A program made the position numbers and the translations under genes. Shown here in pieces: positions 7,287-13,883 of a stretch of 16,354 nt of DNA. This stretch comes from an uncultured Collinsella sp. (GTDB lineage: Bacteria; Actinomycetota; Coriobacteriia; Coriobacteriales; Coriobacteriaceae). The notes under the pieces are model-generated. The model saw only the letters and a list, made by a program, of their open reading frames with translations. It made no database searches and was not told where the DNA came from. The stretch covers positions 1 through 16,354 of the forward strand of contig CAAFEY010000087.1 in the NCBI GenBank assembly GCA_900761995.1, given 5' to 3'. Positions within the stretch are counted from its first letter, which is position 1, and every line of letters begins with the position of its first letter.

Positions 7287-7823
7287 CTACTCCGTCTCGC
7301 CCGGTCGAGCGCCGCGGGCCAGGGCGTCCTGGTACTCCTTGACTGCCTTGAGCCTCTGCATCGGCTTCAGTCGCTCGAACATGGTATTGCCATGCAGGTG
7401 ATCGATCTCGTGCTGCAAGCACACGCAGAACAGATCGCCCGTGGCCTCATAGCGAATCAGGTTGGCGTCAAGGTCGTACGCCTCAACGACAACGTGATCG
7501 GGACGCTCGATCTCGCAGCTAATGCCAGGAATGGAAAGGCAGCCCTCGCTAAAGGGCACCAGGTGATCGCTCTGCTCAACAATCACGGGGTTGATGAGCA
7601 CGTAGGGGTCGTAGTCGTTCTTGTCGCTGTAGTCGCAGTCGATGGTGACGAGCTGAATGAGCTCGCCGATCTGCGGGGCAGCCAGGCCGCAGCCGCCGTT
7701 CTCAAACATCATCTTCTTCATCTTCTCGGCAAGCGCCTCGATTGCCGGGGTGATCTCCTCGATGACGGCGCACTCCTGGCGCAGACGAGGGTCGGGCGAC
7801 AGTACGATTCCGTTGGCTTCCAT
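7287..7823 (-). CDS. def: Peptide deformylase
   Basis: Def removes the formyl group from new proteins. All three family motifs are present (numbered from the start chosen here): GGCGLAAPQIG near 43-53, SEGCLSIPG with metal ligand C95, and LQHEIDHLHG with H138, catalytic E139 and H142. The length, 178 residues, is normal. Two in-frame ATGs lie close together at 7829 and 7823. The ribosome site GAAAGGA (minus strand, 7829-7835) overlaps the first ATG and lies 5 nt before the second, so I choose 7823. The gap to the priA stop is only 18 bp, so it is almost certainly co-transcribed with priA. A 102-bp inverted repeat begins 8 bp after the stop. Confidence 0.95.
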   Translation of the reverse strand: MEANGIVLSPDPRLRQECAVIEEITPAIEALAEKMKKMMFENGGCGLAAPQIGELIQLVTIDCDYSDKNDYDPYVLINPVIVEQSDHLVPFSEGCLSIPGISCEIERPDHVVVEAYDLDANLIRYEATGDLFCVCLQHEIDHLHGNTMFERLKPMQRLKAVKEYQDALARGARPGETE

Positions 7824-7841
7824 GGCCATCCTTTCGGGTTG

Positions 7842-10295
7842 TTACATCAAATCATAGGCGTCGACATCAACGCTCACGCTCACGCCGCGCACAGAGCCCA
7901 CCTCTTTGAGGCAGGCGTCGATATCATCAGAGACATGGTACCCCACGGGCGACTTCACAAGCAGATGGAAGCGATAACGGTCCTTGGCTCTCTCGATTAC
8001 ACACGAAGCCGGGCCCAGCACCTGCGGCACGGCACTCCCCGCCCGTAAAAAGTCGGGCGCGGCGGCATGCCAACGGCGCTTAAGAAGCTTTGCAATGCGC
8101 CCGATGTAGTCCTGCGCGTCGTCTCGGTTCGCCGACCACACCAAGATGTTGACCAGGCGAACAAACGGCGGGTACAGCGCGTCGCGGCGCTGGTCCAGGT
8201 CGTAGTCGGTAAAGATCGAACGGTCGTGCTCAGCGACGGCGCGAATTACCGGGTCATCGGGCAGGTAGGTCTGGATGATCACCTCGCCGGGACGATCGCC
8301 GCGACCGGCACGGCCCGCCACCTGTTCCAGCAGGTCGTAGGCGCGCTCCCCTGCGCGGAAGTCCGGCAGCTTGAGGGCGAAGTCGGCATTGACCACGCCC
8401 ACGAGCGTGACCTCGGGAAAGTCGAGACCCTTTGCGATCATTTGGGTGCCCAGCAAAACGGCGCAATCGGCCGCATCGAATTGCTCGAGCAGCTTTTTGT
8501 GCGCATCCTTGCCGCGCGTGGAATCGGCATCCATGCGAATAATGGCGACGTCCTCGGGAAGCATCTGGTGCAGTGCGTCCTCGATCTGCTGAGTGCCCAG
8601 ACCCATTTTTGCTAGGTAGCGACTGCCACATTTGGGGCAACGGCTCGTGGGCGCGGGATACGGCTGCACGCGCCAAGACGAACCGCATGTGTGACACTGC
8701 AGCGTGTGCGTGCGCTCGTGATACGTAAGCGCGGTGGAGCAGTGATTGCAGGTGGGGACGCATCCGCACTCGCGGCACATCAAGAACGGCGCAAAGCCAC
8801 GGCGGTTGTGCAACAGCACGGCCTTTTCGCGGCGCTCGACCACGCGTTCCAAGCCTTCCATCAACGGTTTTGAGAACATGGAGCGGCTGCCGTGAGAAAA
8901 CTCACGGCGCAGGTCTGCGATTCGAACCGTAGGCAGTACAGCGTGTCCCGGGCGCTCGGGCATCTCGACGCGCGTCCAGGTGGCGCTGTTGTACGTACCG
9001 CGGCGACAGCGGTCGAGGGCCTCGGCAGAAGGCGTGGCCGACCCCAGCACGAGCGGGCAGCGATAGCGGCGCGCCATCTCGGCTGCCACCTCGCGCGCAT
9101 GGTAGCGCGGACTGGACCCCTGCTTGTAGCTGGTCTCGTGCTCCTCGTCAATGATGATGAGGCCCAGGTCGCCAAGCGGGCAAAAGAGCGCCGAACGTGC
9201 GCCGACGACCACGCGGGCGGAACCGCTGGCAACCATGTCCCACTGGTCCAGGCGCTCGCCGGCCGAAAGACGCGAATGGAAAACCGCGACCGTCTCGCCA
9301 AAGCGGGAGCGGAAGCGGCCGACGGTCTGGGCTGTCAGCGAAATCTCGGGTACCAGCACGCAGGCAGAGCGGCCAGCCGCGAGCACGCGCTCGATGGCGG
9401 ATAGATAGACCTCGGTTTTGCCGGAGCCGGTGACGCCGTCGACCAGCACCACGTCGCCATGAGCGTCCAGACGGGCGCGCTCAATCTGCGCGAGTGCCTG
9501 TTGCTGGCCGTTGGTAAGGGAGACCGGCGCCTTGCCGCTTGCCGAGGACAGCGTGGTCTGCTCGCTGCAACCGCGCCAGGCACGGCGCTCCTCCACCACC
9601 ACGACGCCGCGTTTTTCGAGAGCCTTGATGGTCGCCGACATACTGTTATAGAGAAGGTTGAGGTCGCGCGTCGTGACCGGGCCGCACTGGAGCGCCTCGA
9701 TGAGTTGGCGCTGGCGGACCGCGGTCTTGGGCGGCGTATAGTCGAAGCCTTCGGGCGTGAGCATGACCCAGCGATTTTGGATGGGTTTGACGGCTGGACG
9801 TTCAACCGTCCACACGCCGTCGTCGCCCTTGACCACACGCGGGCTGCCACCCGGAGGCAAGAACAGGCGCAGGCACTCGGAAAGCGTCGCGACATACTCG
9901 CGGCTCATCCAACGTGCGATGAGGGCGGCTTCGGCGGTAAAGAGCGGTTTGCTGAGGATGGCCTCGATGGGCTTGATGCGCACGGGGTCGAGGGCGTTGT
10001 TACCCGGCAGATCGCTCAGCTCAGGCGCAATGTCGACGATATAGCCCGCGGCCGCACGGTTACCAAAGTGGACCAGGACCGTGGATCCGATCTGCGCCTC
10101 GTTGGCAAGGGACTCAGGGATGCCGTAAGCAAACGGTTCCGACAGCGCACGGGTGGGGATGTCGAGGACCACGCTCGCGTAGGCGGCAGGGAGCTCGGGC
10201 GCAGGCTTAGACTGAGCCGAGGCAGCGGCAGGCTTGGGCTTCACCGGAGCTTCCTCCGGTTCCGGCGAACCAAACAGCGACAGTTGTTGAGCCAT
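7842..10295 (-). CDS. priA: Primosomal protein N' (replication restart helicase PriA)
   Basis: PriA recognises stalled forks and loads the replication machinery there. The 817-residue protein has an N-terminal DNA-binding region (about 38-140), Walker A GVTGSGKT at 287-294 and the Walker B variant DEEH at 383-386. A zinc-binding insert has eight cysteines (C507, C510, C516, C519, C534, C537, C553, C556). Late helicase motifs include GTQMIAKGLDFP and QVAGRAGRG. The helicase motifs are intact, unlike mycobacterial PriA, which has lost some of them. The first 35 residues are a Pro/Ala/Lys-rich extension after MAQQLSLFG. A ribosome site, AGAGGTGG on the minus strand, lies just before ATG 10295. 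It heads the block priA-def-fmt-rsmB, an order common in Actinomycetota and Firmicutes. Confidence 0.96.
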   Translation of the reverse strand: MAQQLSLFGSPEPEEAPVKPKPAAASAQSKPAPELPAAYASVVLDIPTRALSEPFAYGIPESLANEAQIGSTVLVHFGNRAAAGYIVDIAPELSDLPGNNALDPVRIKPIEAILSKPLFTAEAALIARWMSREYVATLSECLRLFLPPGGSPRVVKGDDGVWTVERPAVKPIQNRWVMLTPEGFDYTPPKTAVRQRQLIEALQCGPVTTRDLNLLYNSMSATIKALEKRGVVVVEERRAWRGCSEQTTLSSASGKAPVSLTNGQQQALAQIERARLDAHGDVVLVDGVTGSGKTEVYLSAIERVLAAGRSACVLVPEISLTAQTVGRFRSRFGETVAVFHSRLSAGERLDQWDMVASGSARVVVGARSALFCPLGDLGLIIIDEEHETSYKQGSSPRYHAREVAAEMARRYRCPLVLGSATPSAEALDRCRRGTYNSATWTRVEMPERPGHAVLPTVRIADLRREFSHGSRSMFSKPLMEGLERVVERREKAVLLHNRRGFAPFLMCRECGCVPTCNHCSTALTYHERTHTLQCHTCGSSWRVQPYPAPTSRCPKCGSRYLAKMGLGTQQIEDALHQMLPEDVAIIRMDADSTRGKDAHKKLLEQFDAADCAVLLGTQMIAKGLDFPEVTLVGVVNADFALKLPDFRAGERAYDLLEQVAGRAGRGDRPGEVIIQTYLPDDPVIRAVAEHDRSIFTDYDLDQRRDALYPPFVRLVNILVWSANRDDAQDYIGRIAKLLKRRWHAAAPDFLRAGSAVPQVLGPASCVIERAKDRYRFHLLVKSPVGYHVSDDIDACLKEVGSVRGVSVSVDVDAYDLM

Positions 10296-10327
10296 ACACC
10301 ACCTCTAACGAACGGACCTGAAAGGGG

Positions 10328-10429
10328 TGGGACAAAATAATCAGTAGAGTTTGTCCCATGGCCGATACGAGTGTCGAGCTCGTTGCGTCACTCGAACATG
10401 GGACAAACACTACTGATTATTTTGTCCCA
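10328..10429. repeat. 102-bp inverted repeat upstream of priA with TGGGACAAA cores
   Basis: Arms at 10328-10360 and 10397-10429 match at 32 of 33 bp across a 36-bp spacer. Each arm is itself a hairpin, with TGGGACAAA (10328-10336) pairing with TTTGTCCCA (10350-10358) in the left arm. The spacer holds a third hairpin, CGAGTG (10368-10373) with CACTCG (10389-10394). The element lies between the gltX terminator and the priA start, where the priA promoter should be, so it may shape priA transcription or supply its leader. The 11-mer GGTGGGACAAA here recurs in the sdaA terminator at 15511. Confidence 0.9.
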
Positions 10430-10448
10430 GCAACCCACTCATCGGTAC

Positions 10449-10483
10449 AGAAACAAGAGCCCCGCTCTGAGTGAACGGGGCTC
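10449..10483 (-). terminator. Terminator of gltX
   Basis: A perfect 8-bp stem, GAGCCCCG (10457-10464) and CGGGGCTC (10476-10483), has an 11-nt loop. Read on the minus strand it is followed by TTGTTTCTG. It begins 23 bp beyond the gltX stop codon and separates gltX from priA. Confidence 0.85.
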
Positions 10484-10506
10484 GGATACATACGTTTGCG
10501 CAGCGA

Positions 10507-11982
10507 TTACAGCGCCATCGTGCGGGCGCGGTCGATGCGCGCCAGGCAGTCGTCGCAGCCGATGAGCGCCATGGTCTCGCCCAGCGGAGGGCTCACCATG
10601 TTGCCGCAGACGGCGACGCGCACGGCCTGGAACACCACGCGCTTCTTGAGGTCCATCTGCTCGGGCAGCGGCTCAAGCGCGGCGTCGATGTTGGCAGCCG
10701 TCCACTCGTTCACACCCTCGAGCGTGGCCTTGGCGGCATCAAGAATGGCACCCATACCCTCCTTGGCCAGGCCCTTGTTGACGGATTTCTCGTCATACTC
10801 GAGCGTCTCGGCCGTAGCGAAGATGGGAGCGGCGACGGTCACGGCGTCGGCCGGCATCTTGGTGCGCGGCTTGACAATGGCGGCAAGCGCGTCGATCCAA
10901 TCCTCGCCGTACTCGACATTACCCTCGATGAGACCCGCTTCGTGCAGCTCGGGGACCATGATCTCGTCGGCAAACTGAGCATCGGACATCCCGTTGATGT
11001 ACTCGGCATTGACCCAGTCGAGCTTCTTGGGGTCGAAGGTCGCCGGGTTTTTGGAGATGCGGTCGAGCGAGAACTTGCTGGCCAGGACATCGCGCGGGAT
11101 GATCGTGGTCTCGCCGTCGAGCGACCAGCCGAGCAGCGCCAGGTAGTTGACGAAGGCGTCGGACAGGTAGCCGGCGTCGCGGTACTCCTCCACCGAGGTG
11201 GCGCCGTGGCGCTTGGAGAGCTTCTTGCCGTCGGCGCCCAGGATCATGGAGATGTGGGCGAACGTAGGCACGGGCGCGCCGAGGGCCTCGTAGACCATAA
11301 CCTGGCGCGGGGTGTTGGACAGGTGATCGTCGCCGCGGATGACGTGGGTAATCTTCATCATGGCGTCGTCGACGACGGTCGCGAAGTTGTACGTGGGCGT
11401 GCCGTCGGAGCGGAAGATGACAAAGTCGTCGAGCTCCTTGGCATCGAAGGTCACCTCGCCGTGGACGGCGTCGTGGATGACGACGTCGCCGCGGTCCTCG
11501 GGCACCTTGATGCGCAGGACGTAGGACTCGCCGGCCTCGATGCGGCGGCGGGCCTCCTCGGGATCAAGATCGCGGCAACGGCGCTGATAGCCCTGGAAGG
11601 GGTCCTTGCGCTCCTGCGCGGCCTTGCGATCGGCATCGAGCTGCTCCTTAGTGCAGAAGCAGGGATAAGCCTTGCCCTCGTCCCAAAGCTTCTGGGCGGC
11701 CTGCTTGTACAGGTCCAGGCGCTCGGTCTGAGCGTAGGGGCCATAGTCGCCGCCCACCTCGGGACCCTCGTCCCAGTCCAGGCCCAGCCAACGCATGGCG
11801 CGCAGGATGATCTGCGTGTTCTCGTCGGTGGAGCGGGTGGGGTCGGTGTCGTCGATGCGCAGGATGAACGTACCGCCGTTTGCGCGGGCGAAAGCCCAGT
11901 TATAGATAGCGGTGCGGGCGCCGCCGATGTGCAGCTTGCCCGTCGGTGAGGGTGCAAAGCGGACGCGAACGTCTGATGCCAT
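10507..11982 (-). CDS. gltX: Glutamyl-tRNA synthetase
   Basis: GltX charges tRNA(Glu) with glutamate. The class I signatures are clear: RFAPSPTGKLHIGG (HIGG at 18-21) and KLSKRHG (254-258 for KLSKR). A zinc-site-like cluster, YPCFCTKEQL with YQRRC about 25 residues later, is also present. The C-terminal half is the helical anticodon-binding domain. The frame extends 13 codons upstream to 12021, but GAGGAG stands 7 nt before the ATG at 11982, and the upstream ATG would lie beside the candidate -10 box. I therefore choose 11982 (491 residues, normal length). Many Actinomycetota lack GlnRS and use a non-discriminating GltX with GatCAB. Whether that holds here cannot be read from this gene. It is divergent from metK. 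Confidence 0.96.
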   Translation of the reverse strand: MASDVRVRFAPSPTGKLHIGGARTAIYNWAFARANGGTFILRIDDTDPTRSTDENTQIILRAMRWLGLDWDEGPEVGGDYGPYAQTERLDLYKQAAQKLWDEGKAYPCFCTKEQLDADRKAAQERKDPFQGYQRRCRDLDPEEARRRIEAGESYVLRIKVPEDRGDVVIHDAVHGEVTFDAKELDDFVIFRSDGTPTYNFATVVDDAMMKITHVIRGDDHLSNTPRQVMVYEALGAPVPTFAHISMILGADGKKLSKRHGATSVEEYRDAGYLSDAFVNYLALLGWSLDGETTIIPRDVLASKFSLDRISKNPATFDPKKLDWVNAEYINGMSDAQFADEIMVPELHEAGLIEGNVEYGEDWIDALAAIVKPRTKMPADAVTVAAPIFATAETLEYDEKSVNKGLAKEGMGAILDAAKATLEGVNEWTAANIDAALEPLPEQMDLKKRVVFQAVRVAVCGNMVSPPLGETMALIGCDDCLARIDRARTMAL

Positions 11983-12022
11983 GGAAATCTCCTCGATTGC
12001 AGGATGGATGTCTAACCGCACC

Positions 12023-12028
12023 AGTATA
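12023..12028 (-). promoter_or_regulatory. Candidate -10 box of gltX
   Basis: TATACT on the minus strand matches the -10 consensus at 5 of 6 bases. A partial -35, TTGTGC, stands about 19 bp upstream. The implied leader is about 35 nt, which fits the chosen start at 11982. No T-box is possible in so short a leader. Confidence 0.35.
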
Positions 12029-12062
12029 AAGCATCAAAGCAACCTCCGCACAAAGGGCACCG

Positions 12063-12154
12063 ACCTACTCATTGGGGACAGACTTAAATGACCAGTCGTT
12101 GGAGACGTTCTTAGTTTAAGGCTGGCCATTTAAGTCTGTCCCCAATGAGTAGGT
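12063..12154. repeat. 92-bp inverted repeat between divergent gltX and metK with GGGGACAGA cores
   Basis: Arms at 12063-12095 and 12122-12154 match at 32 of 33 bp over a 26-bp spacer. Each arm has GGGGACAGACTTA flanked by a short palindrome, TCATT (12069-12073) and AATGA (12087-12091). It sits between two divergent promoters, upstream of both genes, so it could influence either or insulate them. The GGGGACAGACTTAAATG string recalls sequences I associate with REP-like elements of RAYT transposases. That is recollection, not a search result. Confidence 0.9.
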
Positions 12155-12163
12155 GCGGAAAGG

Positions 12164-12192
12164 GTGTGAATGTTTGATTTACGCGCTATGAT
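12164..12192 (+). promoter_or_regulatory. Candidate metK promoter
   Basis: TATGAT at 12187-12192 matches the -10 consensus at 5 of 6 bases. At 17-bp spacing stands GTGTGA (12164-12169), a weak -35. Transcription would start near 12199, leaving a leader of about 60 nt before the metK ATG. Confidence 0.45.
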
Positions 12193-12210
12193 GGGCCCTT
12201 GCATAGAGAG

Positions 12211-12237
12211 CCCGGCGGAATGGTAACGGCCGCCGGG
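12211..12237 (+). promoter_or_regulatory. Stable hairpin in the metK leader
   Basis: CCCGGCGG (12211-12218) pairs perfectly with CCGCCGGG (12230-12237) around an 11-nt loop, 11 bp before the ribosome site AAAGGA (12249-12254). Small SAM-sensing leaders (SAM-III and the related SAM-VI) control metK in other Gram-positives at the ribosome site. This leader has a similar size and place, but I could not match it to those consensus sequences. A role in metK control is therefore only a possibility. Confidence 0.4.
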
Positions 12238-12259
12238 ACACGTTTTTGAAAGGACAATC

Positions 12260-13540
12260 ATGTCAGAAGAACTTCGTTCCATCCCGCCCCAACACGGGTC
12301 CTTTGTTTTTACGTCGGAGTCGGTGACCGAGGGTCATCCCGATAAGATCGCTGACCAGATCAGCGACGCCGTCCTCGACGCAATCCTCGCCAAAGAAATA
12401 GAGCTCCAGGAGCAGGGCTACATCGCCCCCAACGGCGTGCCCGCCAACGTGGAGAACGTCCGCTGCGCCTGCGAGACCCTCGTGACCACCGGCACCGTCA
12501 TCGTCGCCGGCGAGATTCGCACCCAGGCCTACGTCGACGTACAGGAAATCGCCCGCGGTGTTATCCGCCGCATTGGCTACAACCGTGCCAAGTTCGGTTT
12601 TGACTGCGACACCTGCGGCGTTATGAGCCTCATCCACGAGCAGTCACCCGATATCGCCCAGGGCGTTGACGAGTCCTTCGAGACTCAGACCGGCGCTACC
12701 ACCGACCCGATCGACCTGATCGGTGCCGGCGACCAGGGCATGATGTTCGGTTATGCCTCCAACGAGACCAAGACCCTCATGCCCATGCCACACTACCTTG
12801 CCAGTCGCCTGGCCGAGCGCCTGGCAGCCGTGCGCCACGACGGCACCCTGCCCTACCTGCGTCCCGACGGCAAGACCCAGGTCACCGTGCGCTATGAGGA
12901 AGGCAAGCCCGTCGAGGTCACGACCATCGTCATCTCCACGCAGCACGCCGCCGAGATCGAGGACATGGGCAAGATCAAGGCCGACCTCATCGAGCACGTC
13001 ATCACCCCGGTCATGGCCGCCGAGAACATGCCGTGGGACAACGCGGACATCTACGTGAACCCCACCGGTCGCTTTGTCGTGGGCGGCCCCATGGGCGACA
13101 CGGGCCTCACCGGCCGCAAGATCATCGTTGACACCTACGGCGGCTACGGCCGTCACGGCGGCGGTGCCTTTAGCGGCAAGGACTGCACCAAGGTCGACCG
13201 CTCCGCCGCGTATGCCGCGCGCTGGGTCGCCAAGAACGTGGTCGCCGCCGGCCTGGCCGATCGCTGCGAAGTCGAGCTTGCTTACGCCATCGGCGTTTCC
13301 AAGCCCCTCTCAATCATGGTCGACACCTTCGGTACCGCGCATGTTGCCGAGGACAAGATCGTTGAAGCCGTAGAGAAGACCTTCGACCTGCGCCCGGGCG
13401 CAATCATACGCGACCTGGACCTGCGTCGCCCCATCTACGAAAAGACGGCAGCCTACGGTCACTTCGGTCGCGAAGACGCCGACTTCACCTGGGAGAAAAC
13501 CGACCGCGTCGAAGAGCTCAAAGCAGCCTGCGGCCTGTAA
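12260..13540 (+). CDS. metK: S-adenosylmethionine synthetase
   Basis: MetK makes SAM from methionine and ATP and normally works as a tetramer in the cytoplasm. The 426-residue protein has SVTEGHPDKIADQISDAVLD (21-40, with ATP-contacting H26 and K29), GAGDQG at 155-160 and the phosphate-binding GGGAFSGKD at 300-308. All three domains are complete. It is longer than the usual 380-400 residues. Between DAIL (40-43) and the conserved ACE (70-72) there are 26 residues, against about 8 in the E. coli enzyme as I recall it. This gives a clade-type insertion of about 18 residues. AAAGGA (12249-12254) lies 5 nt before the ATG. The gene is transcribed alone and ends in a strong terminator. Its product is the methyl donor for RsmB. 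Confidence 0.97.
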   Translation: MSEELRSIPPQHGSFVFTSESVTEGHPDKIADQISDAVLDAILAKEIELQEQGYIAPNGVPANVENVRCACETLVTTGTVIVAGEIRTQAYVDVQEIARGVIRRIGYNRAKFGFDCDTCGVMSLIHEQSPDIAQGVDESFETQTGATTDPIDLIGAGDQGMMFGYASNETKTLMPMPHYLASRLAERLAAVRHDGTLPYLRPDGKTQVTVRYEEGKPVEVTTIVISTQHAAEIEDMGKIKADLIEHVITPVMAAENMPWDNADIYVNPTGRFVVGGPMGDTGLTGRKIIVDTYGGYGRHGGGAFSGKDCTKVDRSAAYAARWVAKNVVAAGLADRCEVELAYAIGVSKPLSIMVDTFGTAHVAEDKIVEAVEKTFDLRPGAIIRDLDLRRPIYEKTAAYGHFGREDADFTWEKTDRVEELKAACGL

Positions 13541-13577
13541 GCTAACGGCAAAAGCTACAGCAAAGAAACAACGCACC

Positions 13578-13617
13578 AAAAGAAGTACCGGCTCCAACCG
13601 GTACTTCTTTTTTATTT
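13578..13617 (+). terminator. Strong terminator of metK
   Basis: A 14-bp perfect stem (13578-13591 with 13598-13611) has a 6-nt loop, CTCCAA, and runs into a T-rich tract, TTTTTTATTT. The A-rich left flank means it could also work on the opposite strand. Confidence 0.95.
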
Positions 13618-13634
13618 AAAGGTGGTGAAGATGA

Positions 13635-13665
13635 GCCGACCTGGGACATGGAATAGGTCATAGGC
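13635..13665. repeat. Small GGGAC hairpin unit upstream of sdaA
   Basis: GACCT (13638-13642) pairs with AGGTC (13655-13659) around a loop that begins GGGACATGG. GCC and GGC stand outside the stem (13635-13637 and 13663-13665), with a 3-nt bulge. It has the same plan as single arms of the larger repeats: a GGGAC core inside a short stem. No inverted partner was found nearby, so it may be a solitary or decayed unit. Confidence 0.4.
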
Positions 13666-13707
13666 CGATAAATTTCGCAGCAGAGCGACTCCAACCATGT
13701 ATCCTAA

Positions 13708-13828
13708 GTTCCGAGGGCTTTGGTATTTGGTCGGTCGCGAGTTCCGCACGAGCCGGAGAGCACTTAATGTGCTCTCCGTGCGAGCAGGACTGCCCGAGCA
13801 GGCGACCAAATACCAAAGCCCTCGGAAC
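13708..13828. repeat. 121-bp inverted repeat upstream of sdaA
   Basis: Perfect 25-bp outer arms (13708-13732 and 13804-13828) surround an inner hairpin. In the inner hairpin GGAGAGCAC (13755-13763) pairs with GTGCTCTCC (13769-13777), extended by CGCAC with GTGCG past a 5-nt bulge. An asymmetric internal loop separates the two parts. Unlike the other long repeats, the arms contain no GGGAC, although GGGAC motifs flank it on both sides (13643 and 13832). It ends 55 bp before the sdaA start. A long frame through this repeat is not part of sdaA. Confidence 0.85.
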
Positions 13829-13845
13829 GGCGGGACAGAGTATGC

Positions 13846-13866
13846 CCCGTCCCTCGGGACGACGGG
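13846..13866 (+). promoter_or_regulatory. Hairpin just before the sdaA ribosome site
   Basis: CCCGTC (13846-13851) can pair with GACGGG (13861-13866), or alternatively CGTCCC (13848-13853) with GGGACG (13856-13861). Either form ends about 8 bp or more before the AGGAG ribosome site and could affect translation of sdaA. No ligand or regulator is evident, and I could not place a convincing sdaA promoter. Confidence 0.3.
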
Positions 13867-13883
13867 ATAGAACAGGAGCGCAT

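Noticed and set aside
10471..11949. Plus-strand open frame of 492 codons opposite gltX
   Set aside because: It mirrors gltX almost exactly. The translation is repetitive Val/Gly/Leu/Asp typical of reverse-complement shadow coding, and its start lies in the gltX terminator.
12023..12060. T-box leader before gltX
   Set aside because: The leader is only about 35 nt, too short for a T-box.
12199..12259. Firm assignment of the metK leader as a SAM-III or SAM-VI riboswitch
   Set aside because: Size and place fit, but I could not find the conserved core sequence or a convincing pairing that sequesters the ribosome site, so it is reported only as a possibility.
13767..13883. Upstream extension of sdaA by 39 codons
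   Set aside because: The extra codons come from the inverted repeat and a hairpin. AGGAG and family similarity support the start at 13884.
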